Assembly: GCA_002989075.1 (NCBI GenBank)
Contig: PSQN01000016.1
Span: 930,001 to 994,000 of the forward strand
Length of the DNA: 64,000 nucleotides
From: Arthonia radiata
Taxonomy: Eukaryota > Ascomycota > Arthoniomycetes > Arthoniales > Arthoniaceae
Direction of reading: 5' to 3'
The notes under the pieces are model-generated. The model did no database searches and was not told where the DNA came from. It worked only from the letters and a program-made list of their open reading frames with translations. Of the stretch, positions 32,590 through 46,058 are shown one piece after another. Both the position numbers and the translations under genes were made by a program. Position 1 is the stretch's first letter; every line of letters starts with the position of its first letter.

Positions 32590-34286
32590 GGGTCGGCTTT
32601 GGAACTTGGCTTTGATGAGACCGCGGTTCCAGCTTGTCGTCGTCGCTGAGTTGTCCTGTCTACTGCAATATCGGCTATTTGACTTGTGCTTGCGTAGATT
32701 TGTGATGTCACTTCCGCCAATCCAAGCGCAATGCAGCGAGCGCCGCCACGTCTATCTCGCAAGGCGCGACGACCTGTCTTGAAGATGTGCACACCCAATG
32801 CATGACAATCTGTTGGGAGACAGACTCCCTTCAAAGCGCCCTGAAACTAAATTGTTACCAATGCAGCTTCTGTGCACGTTCCATGACTAACGTTTGTAGA
32901 TCCTGGGTATAAGCATAGATCTTACCATTCTGGGCTAGTCCTTTTGATATGCCTCTTTCTTAGGATACTGTTTATCGATTGGTTTTTTCATCCCGTTGAT
33001 GTTATGTTGACACTTCTGACAACGTACACCCATTTCATTCACTCTTCATCGCGAGAAGCACTAGACGAGCAAAGGTCCGTAATGAGTGTTCAAGATTGGA
33101 CTCCCATCGGCTGGCCACGTGGACATGGCCCCGAAACCTTCCATGAAACAGAACCTCCCGCAGCATCCCTCTGGAAATATACCCCCGTTTTCATGCGATT
33201 CGGACTCGCGAAATCCTCATCTGACTGACAGTGGATGCCTGCCGTCAGTGAGTGAGTGCTGTTCAGGCTCGTGGCATTGTACGGGGCCTGGAGCACGACC
33301 TTGTTGCCTTTAAGGTGCTGAAAATTGCTGGTGTCACCACTGGCCAAGTCGGCTTCTATGCCCTCCATATGTATAGGTATACAACGGCAGTCACGCAGCA
33401 TAGGGCTATCTAGCACGCTCAGAATGTTTGCAGACGTCAAACAGCATAATCCATGCTGATAGTACCTCACCTAAACTCAAGGAGTTCCTATTCCAGTTCG
33501 CCGTAGCAACAGGCTTCATCCCCGCGATCAAGTACAACACATTTTCATTTGACAACAACAAGCTTTCTCAGAATGACTGCTTTCTGTAAGATCTCATCTC
33601 GACCAGTAGTGAAGAGAAACATTCGCATTCATGCGAACGCTTTCAACATTTATTCCGCTGGTCCTCCGCGGTGGATTCCTTCACGTTTCAGCCGCGTCTC
33701 AATGCAATGGACCATGGCGAGCCGATGCTGCAATCTGTCAAGAGTGAACAATCCTTAGAATGATACCATAGTCAAAGTCTGTTTGGCTTGGATCTGCAGG
33801 TGTGTTCTCAAAAGCGCTTTCAATTGGTTCACAATTAAGGGCAAATTGCATATGCCCGCCATCCAACATATCCTATCTATCGGCAAGAACTCACACACCA
33901 CCACAATTGTTACATTTGGCGAGCTTGTATCATGAGCGTGAGGGTCGGACGTGCCAGCTTTTTCGGACCCAAGTCCAGAAGCAGAGCCGCCATCCGTTAA
34001 GTACTGAAGCAAGCTCTCAGCAAACGTAGCTGCTCTCCATCTTATCTGCAACACTCTTTATCACTTCTTTCTTACTCTAGTTGTTCTCATCACTCGTTTC
34101 GGTTTCAACATCAGAGGTCGGCTCTTGCTGGGTTTCACGGGACGGTTGTGTCTGTCTCTTACCAGTACCATCCGTTGCTCCATCACTCGTTTCTATCATT
34201 ACCTTTGACGAATTCGCATACCCTGAAAACCGCGGGAATTGTTCATCGGAAGGCAGTCGGGCTGCGTCATCAAAGCGCACGCTGCC
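32590..34286. other. 1.7 kb stretch without a firm gene
   Basis: Divergent spacer between the helix-hairpin-helix-type gene and the GH17 gene. A minus-strand open frame at 33090-33470 (about 126 codons) lacks an ATG at its start and has no known motif. A short plus-strand stretch near 33477-33590 reads like protein (EFLFQFAVATGFIPAIKYN) but has no start or exon context. Neither is called. Confidence 0.35.
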
Positions 34287-36238
<1,952 letters not shown>

Positions 36239-36352
36239 TTATGGGCTATGATGGGGATGTTTTGTGAGCGGTTATGTCTGGAGTGTTGGAGCTCGGTACA
36301 TGCTATGAAAGCGTATGGTACTATGATAGCCATCAACGTCGAAGGGAGTGAA

Positions 36353-36886
36353 TCATGGGTCCTCCCAGCCCAGAAACGTCTCATATGTTCCTTCTGCTTG
36401 GGCACCCCAAGATCTTTGCACTCCACTTTCACGCGCTCCATGTGTATTCTCACCTCCCAGAACACCCTCAACGCGCACGATCATCCCCGCCGCACGCTCC
36501 ACGACAGAAACCCAGGCCTCCATGTCGTCTGCATCCTCAAACTGGAGCGGTGTGCCAACCTGTTCGCATACACGATTGTCGTTGAATCTCCATGCAAGCT
36601 GATCACCTGGCTTGTCTTTGCCGTACACGCGATCGAGCTGGCACTGTGCAGTCTCGAGTGAGGTTTCGGCGTCGTTTTGGTGTGACCACACGAGCGCGTG
36701 AACAACTGGATGATATGAGCGGGAGGTGAGCAAGAACGTGTGGACGTATTGAGGGTACTTTTCATCGCGGGCGGCGGATGCGGTGGTGAGGATGTCGGCG
36801 ATGATCTGGTGTTGAAGCTCTATCGAAAGTATAGGTGCGATGGTGCAAGCGCCGGTGGTGGCGCCGGCGGCGGCGTTCTGGTGCAT
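36353..36886 (-). CDS. Small F-box-like orphan protein
   Basis: A single exon of 177 residues. The segment about 17-70 (LSIELQHQIIADILTTAS, then YVHTFLLTSRSYHPVVHALVW) follows the pattern of fungal F-box-like domains: a Leu-Pro-x-Glu type start replaced by LSIELQ, and a later LLTSR block. The remainder is charged and unrecognised. F-box proteins link substrates to SCF ubiquitin ligases, but this one is short and may have lost that role. The start codon has a good context (CAAGATGC). It ends 134 bp from the GH17 stop codon, convergent. Confidence 0.55.
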   Translation of the reverse strand: MHQNAAAGATTGACTIAPILSIELQHQIIADILTTASAARDEKYPQYVHTFLLTSRSYHPVVHALVWSHQNDAETSLETAQCQLDRVYGKDKPGDQLAWRFNDNRVCEQVGTPLQFEDADDMEAWVSVVERAAGMIVRVEGVLGGENTHGARESGVQRSWGAQAEGTYETFLGWEDP

Positions 36887-37295
36887 CTTGTTGGCGATGC
36901 GGGTGGGATTGGAGTCTTGAAAAGGGTCTTGAGGTATTGGGAAACGTTGGCAAGTGCTGAGAGTAGTGTATGCGAAGATGGTTTGAGTGACGTGCTTGGC
37001 TAGCTGGAAGTCTTGACTATCGCGTGGGTTGATGAGCTGTGTAAATCTGCTTACGGCACGCTGGCGTGGGTATGGTTGATGCCAAGCTCGGGAGAGTGGT
37101 TTACCATCTTGTAGACAATGTTTGCTAGGAGTGTAACTAGAAGACTCTTGGTTGGCCGGGTAATAGAAAAGATCAAGTTGAGGTGTGGCAGATGAAGTTA
37201 CTATCTTTCCATTTGTTAGACGCTAGGCTTTTTGGGGGCGCGTCAGGTGATCCAAGTGGTGGAGAGGTCCGTCATCAGCGTAACGCCAGTCAACA
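36887..37295. other. Intergenic between two minus-strand genes
   Basis: Contains the 5' flank of the F-box-like gene and 3' flank of the alpha/beta hydrolase. No gene or repeat is seen. Confidence 0.5.
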
Positions 37296-38136
37296 TCACA
37301 CTCTCTTCCCTGTCCTTTGCACAATCTGAACAAGCTGCTCAGTCATGTTCAAGAAAGGGCTGTGGTCAGCCTCGGGAAGATTCTCTTCTACAATCTGACC
37401 CCCATCATCGTTCGCCCATTGAATGAACATCTCCTGTTCCTCTGGTACGACAGCGTGATCTCTCCCACATCGGATGTAAGTGACCTCACACATCCACCAG
37501 GGAGCCCACGAAATCTTGGCAGAGTAAGCCTTCGGGTTTGCGTTTACAAGCATTGAGGCTGCTTTCTCCGCCGTAGCTTCGTCTTGTTGGTTGTAGAAGA
37601 CGTCTCTGGAAGGTGGGCTTGGTATGATTCTGTAGGGGTCTGTCTATGCTTGATTGAGTCAGTTTATCTTCTGATTAGTGATGGATCATAAAATAGGGGC
37701 AGTATGGTCAGTTGTATCTGACGCTTACCTCCGTCAGCATCTTACTTCTCTCACCAATTTCCCGTAACGATTTCCCCACCGGTAGCATGAAGGCTGCCAT
37801 GTATATCACATGCACCACGCCACCTGTTCGTCCAGCAGCCTTTCTCTCTCTAAGCGAGAGTCCACGCATGGCGTTCGAGGTGACAGTGCCTCCATACGAG
37901 TGACCAATCACAATAACCCTACGATCAGCATCCAGCAACCCTTCGACCACCGCACGGACGGCGTGAACGTCCGAGTCCAAGGTCAGGGGCGGAGGGTGCT
38001 CGTCCGCGTTGCAGGTCGGAAGCTGCGGACAGTAGGTCTCAAAGCTTGCGGCACGCAGGGCGCGAATGAAGCCTTCGTAGTGCTTCGGCGTGTGCCATGC
38101 ACCGTGGACAAGGACGATTGCTGGTAACATTGACAT
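37296..38136 (-). CDS. Alpha/beta hydrolase (esterase-like)
   Basis: Two exons on the minus strand, 38136-37729 and 37643-37296, in phase 0 around an 85-nt intron; about 251 residues. It has the compact alpha/beta hydrolase fold: the oxyanion motif HGAWH at 11-15, the nucleophile elbow GHSYGG with Ser80, the likely acid in RCGRDHAVVP, and catalytic His in EADHSPF. The family resembles small plant and fungal esterases of the salicylate-binding type. It has no signal peptide if the ATG giving MSMLPAIV is used. Substrate cannot be read. No biosynthetic cluster surrounds it. Confidence 0.85.
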
Positions 38137-41100
38137 TCTGAAGGGGATAACGATAATCACGACCAAACAGGCTCCAAAGAAGGAAGAAGCAAGAGCGAAA
38201 CAGTCGAACACCTACGGCGAGTCTCTGCCAGTTTCTGAGCTGTGGTAAGGTCCCCTCACCTCAGATCTATCGATGGAACAGACATATTCAACAAACACGT
38301 TGATGATTGCTCTCTGGAGGGTGCTGGGGCAAGCTCAGCACAGGAAACGATACGGGGGACCTTATTCCCGGCGTTCCGAAAGGACAGGGGTTTTTGCGCT
38401 TGCAAGTTGCAGATCAACCGCCTGGCCATTTCGGGCTTGGGCAGGCTGATTATGGAGTCGTCTCCGCCAATTGGGGCCCTCAGTCGAGGATTGTGCCCCT
38501 ACAGACCCCGCGGTAAGCCACCCGATGAAGGTTGTGAGTTTCGCACCCAGCGACCTCAGAAGTCCAAACTTCTTTCTGCGCCATAAAGTCATCTGCTTAC
38601 CTGTTTCGCAACGTGGAATCTCTTGTCTTTGCACGAGAACTTGTCAACGATCGAGTCTAATGGGGAGGTACATAATCCATGTCACACTAAGGCAACTTCG
38701 CTCGCGCAATGGCATGCCGTGAAATGTACGCTCTTCTTATCGCCATGGCAAAACCTCGCCCAGCCACCGGATCAGAGCTTCAATCAGACAGTGATCCACT
38801 CAGTGGATGAAAGATCATAAGCTGGCGTTTGGCGGCAAGTCGAAGGTCGTCGTGTGGCCAGGTGCTTGTTCCATGAATGATTCCATGCTCAACGCCATTC
38901 TCCCTCTGCCTCGTATCAGTGTACTTCCCCTGGGCCTCTTTATCCTGTTGCGCTGCTCGCAACGGTTCAGCGAAGCTAGCAACACATGCTTTTCGTGGAC
39001 TACTATAAGTGGGTATGAGGTACTGATGCATTTGTCGATTCATGAATCTTCCGAGGCTGTTCCTTCCTAGTACTTGACCACGGTGTGAAAATGCACATCA
39101 AGATCAAGTATTTCCCATCCGAATTGATAAATCAAAAGCTCACGTGGAAGCTTAGCAAGCCGCTGGGTGCAATGGCTTGAACTTGTCCAATGAGAACCAG
39201 AGCATCGTATGTGAAGCAATGTCCCTCAGGAGCGCCAGCACTCTCAAAGGGTTTGTTATCTGCGAGATATCTAAACGAGTGTCTATCGAGATCCTTGAAT
39301 CTCGTCTACATGCATCAAACCCTGCCACATAGCCAAGGATGCCGTCAAGTGTGTGGGGCCCTTAAATCATGTCCGTGTTTCCATGCTGTATGCCCACATG
39401 ATTTGTTGTCCTACCATCCTGATCACGCGTCTGGACATGGTAGCGCTCATCATCAATGTGCCTGCGTGTGCGCGTTAGCGTGGTCAATAGCAGATACAAG
39501 AGATGCAACCACAGACGTTATTGTCGCCTTTTTGGCGCCTGAAAAATGACCGAGACGAAGCCTCTGCTGTAAGTTACCCAACGCAACAGGCCAAAACGGG
39601 TGCTGTCTGTGGTTGTCATGGATATGTGTATCAGCACCGCCAGCTTGTCCCAAAGGCGGGCCGCTACCGTCGTTCATGTTGAGCTATTTGAGCTGTTGGG
39701 AAGGCTTGTGGATGGATATACTTTGAAATGTGAGAGAACGGAAAGATGGTTTGTGGTGATTCTGAGGACTGGTTCTGCGTTGTCGAGAATGGAACACTCC
39801 TTTATATCTGTTCCATTTGTCCAGCAACCTGGCTTTCACAGTGATGTCAGCAGAAGAGTATACCGTGGCCAGCATGTCAGACCGGCGCACGTTGGACCAG
39901 CTTCTCAAACCGGATATATAGGGACAACTGGCGATAAACAGTTGCTCGGGCCCACGTCGTCGGTGGACGGAGCCATTGCCAACACCAATCTGTCAATAAG
40001 CAAGCATACCATAGGAGCTTTTCAAACCGGGTATGTAGGACAACTGGCGATAAGCAAATTCTGGTCCCACATGGACGGGATCATGGCCAACGCCATGCTG
40101 TAAATAAGCAAACATTCCACAAGCAGCCTTCAGATGCATCTTCTTATCATAGAACAAATCAAATACTCGAGCTGCGATTTAATTCATTACCCGCATCGCT
40201 GTATTTCCTCGCACATTTGTGCATGGCAGCTTCAGACAAAGTGTCAGGTTGGCGAACGGCCCTGGTGCTTGCCAAGCGGGTAGTTCTCACGATCGTAACC
40301 TAGCATGTAACAGAAGGACGAGGACAAGTCATTGAAACGGCTTTCGGGGATGTTCTTGACGACTACTGTGGAGGAATTTGCGACCCTTTTCTGTGCCTTT
40401 CTTACATATCAAAAGTTTTTGGTCCTTTCTTGAACCTCGAGTAGGTTGTACAATACATCTGGATATGCAAAACGGGCGCACGATCGAGGATCACATTGGA
40501 CTATGATTTTTGCTGATGCTGTCGTCATTGAATATTGCAGTACACGTTCATCAACGCATGAACATCGCGAATGTCAAGCCCGGCCCCAAACCGGGATAGA
40601 CACCTATATCGCACCCTACAGTAGATTCAGTCACGATAAAGGGTTTCATTGGACTCTAGAGAGGCGACTGTGCTCGAGATGTCAGCCCTTCGCCCCGCCC
40701 CCAACTGGACCATACGGCTGGGAAGCCGCACGGGTTGATACATAGCGTCTTCTGCCGCCTGGTTTTGACAAATCAATTAGGGACAGCTCATGCTAATACT
40801 CCGTAGCAAGGTTTCTTATGCTGTTTCAGGGGCTTTGATCTGTGTCCAGTAGAGCCGCCTGTGCAACGTCTGTGCAGACTCACTGTATTGCTAGTACTCC
40901 GTATTGAGACGAATTCACGATCCTCGCACGCTTTTGTCGAGATCTCCCTAGTTCGGACGTATTAGCGATTGTAGTCATCGAAGACCCCTGCAAACACGCT
41001 GTCAACCCGTTTTGCCATTTTGCCGTACGAGTAAGAGGCCCCAACTGATCGTCGTTGTGTTGTTGCGAGTTGCGACTTGGCGCGTTATCCGCGAGATATT

Positions 41101-41472
41101 GCGCGCTGTATGGAGGATTGGGAGAGTTTCCGAAGCTTAGAAACGGATGGATGATGGTAAGGACTTGAAGCTGCCGTCTCTCAACATCATGGCAACGGCT
41201 TAGCGAAAAGGATACCCATTAAGTGTGCAATTTTGATCTCGTACTTGCCCTAGCGACTCTCACTCTTTTGCATGTAATCGTGAGAGGTGAAATGTGTAGG
41301 GCGAGGTCAGAATCAGCGTAAGGAAGCGGTACGAGTAAGTGGTGATTGACGGGTCTGCTTATGTAATCAATGAATCTTATCTGATCAATCTGCGCGTAAA
41401 ATTGCACGTGTCCTGCCAGTCCACGAAGCGAACTACTTTGGCTTTACCACCGCTCAGTGTCCTGCATACGCC
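38137..41472. other. 3.3 kb gene-free tract
   Basis: The longest gap in the window. Open frames are short and unconserved. It contains a tandem duplication at 39899-40119 and two copies of TACTCCGTA (40797 and 40895). It may hold a long non-coding RNA or a decayed element, but no transposase-like motif, terminal repeat or target duplication was recognised. The right end is the PUF6 promoter. Confidence 0.4.
39899..40119. repeat. Tandem duplication, period 117 bp, two diverged copies
   Basis: Copy 1 starts agcttctcaaaccggatata at 39899 and copy 2 starts agcttttcaaaccgggtatg at 40016. Shared blocks in order: acaactggcgataa, cccac, gccaac and ataagcaa-cat--cca. Small indels and substitutions separate the copies. 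No frame is conserved. Confidence 0.75.
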
Positions 41473-43468
41473 ATGTCTACTCCGAAGATCAAAGGTGAAC
41501 AAGGCAAGAAGCCCATAAGCAGGGGACGGACAGATCTGAAGCGGAAAGCGCAGGCCACGACCGAGAAGAAAGCCTCAGAAGACAAACCTGCACCCAGTAA
41601 GAAGCGTAAGACTGAGGAACTGATCGATGGTATGATCTCAATCGACTGCGGGCTAGGTTATTGCCACGTACTGACGCTCTATAGCATCTTCGTCCGCCGA
41701 AGCCCACGCAAAGCAGCGCGCTGTAGCCAAATCCCGCAAGCTCGCAAAGCCCAATGCCAATGAAATCGAGCGCGCAAAACAGCTGTGGGAGCGCTTGAGA
41801 CGCAAATCCCATGTGCCGAAAGACGAACGGCACAAGCTGCTTTCAGAACTGTTCAAGCTCATTACCGGCAAAGTCAGAGACTTCGTGTTCAAGCATGATG
41901 CCGTCAGGACGATACAGACTGCGCTCAAGTATGCCAACAAGGAGCAGCGCAAAATGATTGCAACGGAGTTGAGGGGTGAATACAGAACGTTGGTGGAAGG
42001 GCGGTACAGCAAATTCTTGGTTGCAAAGATCCTCGTGCAGGGAGACGCCGAGACGCGGGCAATGGTGGTACAAGAGTTCTACGGCCACGTCAAGCGATTG
42101 ATAAATCATCCAGAGGCTAGCTGGATCGTCGACGATACGTATCGCCAAGTAGCCACAGCCGATCAGAAGGCAAAGCTGTTGCGCGAGTGGTACGGGGCCG
42201 AGTACTCAATGTTGAAGACCGCCGATACAGCGACGAGCAAGCCAACAGCAGACCTGGTGCAGATCCTCAAGGAGAGCCCCGAGAAGCGCCAGCCCACGTT
42301 GCAGCATCTCTACGACATGATCAACCAGCTGATACAGAAGAAAATGACTGCTTTCACGATGCTACATGATGCTATGTTGCAGTATTCGCTTGCTATTAGC
42401 ACAGCTCCGGATGGATCGTTGGACTGCAAAAACGAAACGGTCGTAGATTGGATGCAGCAGCTAGTGCCCGACGAGGAAGAAGAATATGACCTGCTCAAGA
42501 ACCTCGCCTTCACGGCATCAGGCTGCCGTGTGGTGACCCGTGCCTTGACGATGGCCACAGCGAAAGACCGACGGCATATGCTGCGGGTCTACAAAGATCA
42601 TATCGAGACCGTCGCCTGTGACGCCAATGCTGTGCACATCTTGCTATCAGCGTTTGAGGTTGTTGATGACACGAGAATGGTTTCGAAACTCATCTTTCCT
42701 GAGCTTTTAGCCGAGAAGATCGAGAATCAAGCGGATCGGCAAGCAGCCATCGTTGCGATCGCAACACATCCTGTCGCGCGTATGGCTGCGCTGTGGCCTT
42801 TGTCAACTGAGGGCGGCACCGCGCCCAAATGGCTTGTGACTCCAGGCTCGGCCACTGCAACCGTCATGAAAGAAATTAGCGCAATCAAGGCCGTGGCGGA
42901 GACCTCCAAGAAGCAGAGTGGCATCCGACGGCAAGAGCTGGCGCAGGTCGAACTAGCTACGTCAAAGGGAGGGCTTCTGGCGACGATTCAAGATCAGGCC
43001 GCCTCATTGGCGACCAGCCCTTTCGGTTGCCAACTCATAACGGAGGTCCTATTGCACGCTGGTGAAGAGGGCACAAATCAGAACACCGACCTGGGAAAGA
43101 CGCTCGTTGCGGTAGCAGATCTCACATCTGGCGAGCCATCCGGCAAGCATGCCATCTTCGGCTCAGCACCAGGCGGTAGAATGCTCAAAACGCTTGCGCA
43201 AGGTGGGCCATACGATCCTAGCAGTGGCAAGGCCAAGCATGTGGCATGGCTGAGCGATTTCCCGGGACTGCTATGGGAGCGTGTTCGGCCTCATGTCATG
43301 AAGTGGGCGACGGGATCCGAGAGTTTCACGGTACTGGCCCTGGCGGAGAATGAGCATTTTGAAAAGCGGCAAGATGTCATCAAAGCTCTGACAAAGCACA
43401 AACAAGCTTTGACGGACGCTAGCAAGGGAGGCAATAAGGGCGCAGCGATGCTACTCGAAAAATTATAG
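41473..43468 (+). CDS. PUF6: Pumilio-homology RNA-binding protein Puf6
   Basis: Two exons, 41473-41629 and 41685-43468, with a 55-nt GT-AG intron; about 646 residues. The N-terminus is basic with likely nuclear signals (KKRK at about 45). PUF-type repeats span much of the rest: KLITGKVRDFVFKHDAVRTIQ, GRYSKFLVAKILVQGD, NLAFTASGCRVVTRAL, and SPFGCQLITEVLLHAG. Blocks near the C-terminus match the CPL region of the Puf6/Pum3 group. Yeast Puf6 is nucleolar, helps 60S assembly (7S pre-rRNA processing, Rpl43 loading) and represses ASH1 mRNA translation. In filamentous fungi the ribosome role is the more likely one. Downstream is the small Ser/Gln-rich gene on the same strand. Confidence 0.92.
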
Positions 43469-43666
43469 CTGAAACGTGGTATATACCATGTGCTCTCGAT
43501 CCGGACAATTAGGGGGAATCGTCCGTCCAGAGGTTGTCGACCATTCTAGGGCCACCTCAAACGGAATCCACCTGGATCTTCTACGAAGGGAGAAGTCTCC
43601 ACGCCGTCCGTCATAGAACGGCTGGATTGTTCAGCTGTGGTAATAGGGTGTAGCCTGTAGTACAGC

Positions 43667-43746
43667 ATATATATATCTCAGAATCCACACTACCCCTCGT
43701 CCTCAATCTCAGACGACCTCAAACAATTACATCCGTCTTCCACGCA
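43667..43746 (+). promoter_or_regulatory. TATA box and CT-rich leader of the small Ser/Gln-rich gene
   Basis: ATATATATAT at 43667-43676, 71 bp before the ATG. It is followed by a C/T/A-rich leader with several TCAG/CAAT steps and ends CTTCCACGCA before ATG. This is the clearest core-promoter-like arrangement in the window and suggests strong or inducible expression. Confidence 0.6.
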
Positions 43747-44043
43747 ATGTTCGGCTACCCTTACGAGCTGCGCGGTTATCAACCCGGTCAGCAGCAAAAC
43801 ACCAATGGCTCGCAAAGCTCGTCTTCCCAGGGCGCTACCTCTTCACAATCAACATCACAGGATCCTCCAAGTCAGCCTACCTCGTCTTCCCAGGACGCTA
43901 CCTCTTCACAATCAACCTCACAGGACTCTCAAAGTCAGCCTACCTCGTCTTCCCAGTCCGGACCCTCAACATCTCAACCCCCATCAGGAACACCACAAAG
44001 CAGCCGAGATTCTTCCAGTCGCTCTCCTCAATCCAGTTCTTAA
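43747..44043 (+). CDS. Small Ser/Gln-rich protein with internal repeat
   Basis: A 98-residue single exon: MFGYPYELRGYQPGQQQ, then nothing but Ser, Gln, Thr and Pro with scattered Asp and Gly. The core is two near-identical 21-residue units (SSSQ-A-SSQSTSQD-QSQPT). It has no signal peptide, no Cys and no known domain. It is probably disordered. The promoter signals upstream and the frame kept through the repeat favour a real gene. Function unknown; it may be a stress- or development-induced hydrophilic protein, which is only a guess. Confidence 0.5.
   Translation: MFGYPYELRGYQPGQQQNTNGSQSSSSQGATSSQSTSQDPPSQPTSSSQDATSSQSTSQDSQSQPTSSSQSGPSTSQPPSGTPQSSRDSSSRSPQSSS
43819..43956 (+). repeat. 63-bp tandem repeat, two copies plus a partial third
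   Basis: Copies at 43819-43881 and 43882-43944 differ at few positions; a third start (tcgtcttcccag) is at 43945-43956. It encodes 21 residues per unit in frame. Confidence 0.9.
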
Positions 44044-46058
44044 AACTTCAACAGCAATCACTCCGCGCCGAGCAAACGCGAGAGAGCTGCTTGTTTTCAA
44101 TGACCAAATAACGAATGTCAGATCTCCAAGAATCAGGCCATCAGGAGCGGTGCCACCCCCACAGCTTTCTTTCCTCTCACATGTATATTACGAAAATTCC
44201 AGCGCAGTAGGATCATCACATTCCAACGATACCTGCGAATCCAGAAATTATGACGTTCTCTCGACACAGCAGACACGTCTCTAACTATTCTATTCAAGGC
44301 CTAAGAGTGCTATTACGAAAGACATCCATGGCTGTTGAAACGCTTAACGCGCCACTTAAGATTGGTCCAGTAGACTACCCGGCCAGAACCAGGACTCTTC
44401 GAACGAGAGATCAAGGACCAAGCTATGATTTGGATGGATGCTCCTGTGCAAGCCAACTTACAACGGAGCGCAGTGTTGGCGTTTGAAGCTGGCAATGGTG
44501 GTGGAAATTACCGAGAGGTCTGTGGAACTTGAAACGCCGTCAACCCGTTCCAGGTATGCAAGCGGCCACATGAGAATGGTGTTGCTCAATTGGAGATATG
44601 TTAGGACAGATAGGCCTAGGCAGCAGTATTAAATATGAGATTGATGTAGTCAAAAGCTCAAGTGAAACAGCATCTGTGCTCCAGTGCATCGTGCTCAAGG
44701 TCATCCGTGCTAAAGACCCATGCTTAACAGCGGAAAGGCTGGGAGGGGAAGGGTTCCAGAACACTGCCACGTTTATGCCAGTCCACCGATCTATACGCAT
44801 GGGCGAGCGGCAAGCGTCTAGAAATGCTCGTTAATGCCTTGTGCATCATTTTTGGGATAACCTGTGCCGTGGGTACCGCCACCAGCCGCGTGCGCCATTG
44901 GACTGAGCGCATTCCCTTCACTATAGTGTACCAGGAGACTACCTTGGAGACTACCTTAGTGTACGGCTTACCATTCCCCTTGTCATTCGGAATCAAACAA
45001 GCTCCTATTCTCCAGAGAAAAATCAATAGATCTTGTAGCGGCAATTGCCGAATAAGGAGAGATCGGCGCTAAAGCTAAAACCAAGGGCAAACAAACCTCC
45101 AAATTGCGAATAAATGACTCGTACCTCGACATTGCATGCACACATGTACATACTACTCCGTATCGTCTACATTTCAGATCGGAAGTTGTAATCTAAATCG
45201 CACGCGGCGGCCGGAGCCCCACCACGTGGCGGTAATTGCCGCATGGCCCCTAACCCGGTTCGGTGCTGGTTTGCGTGCCGTGCCGTGGCTGAATCCACCG
45301 AGGCGGATGATGATTGATGAAGGGACCAGGGTGTTTGTACGCCCCAGCGAAAGAAAGACGTTGTTGGGGTTAGGTGCGGGTGGGCGGGGAGGATTGCTCT
45401 GCTGTCGGAGGCTTGCAGTCGGAGGCTTGAAGTTGGAGAATCGGTGAGTTTGACGAGTTTGACGAGCGGGTGCGAATGTGAGAGAAGTGTGGGTGACGAC
45501 GGTTTCCGTAGATCAGGTGTGTCTGATGCGTCTACGGCCTGTTACGAAACGGGGTAATGAGACATTTTTGCGGTGGCACCTGCGATTGACGGCCGCAGAA
45601 GGAATGAATAAACACGTATATTTTCAAAGTGATCCATAAAAATTAAGCATGCTGACCGATCTTGCTTCGACGTCGAACATCTGATGTCAGTGGGAGAGAA
45701 AGACAAGGTAGGCAAATGAACAGATGGCGGTCACAGCCGGGTAGATGTAGAGAGATTGAAGGCCTTTTGCTGAGCTCATAGATTCTCCTAATAATTTTTG
45801 TCGGAGTGCGCACATTCTACCATGTCTCTCGGCGCCAAGGGGCATGCCACTTGCACAGCGCATGTAAGTAAGGCGAATGCGTTCTTTAAGACCCGCCGTC
45901 ATGCGCTGGCTGTACAGTACCGCCTCGTCTTACCTCCAATGCATGGCCGCGTCAATCATCTAATTGTAGCCATCGTGTGCATTTGTTCATGTTGTGCTTG
46001 TTCGTGGCGGCATAAGAGCAATCTTGCTGGTCGCGTGACCATGTTGTCGCGCGCTGGC
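44044..46058. other. 2 kb gene-free stretch
   Basis: No supported gene. It has a short direct repeat near 44934-44957 (GGAGACTACCTT twice), TACTCCGTA at 45154, and a GC-rich part at 45200-45470. Minus-strand sequence at the right end is the 3' flank of MMS2. Confidence 0.4.
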
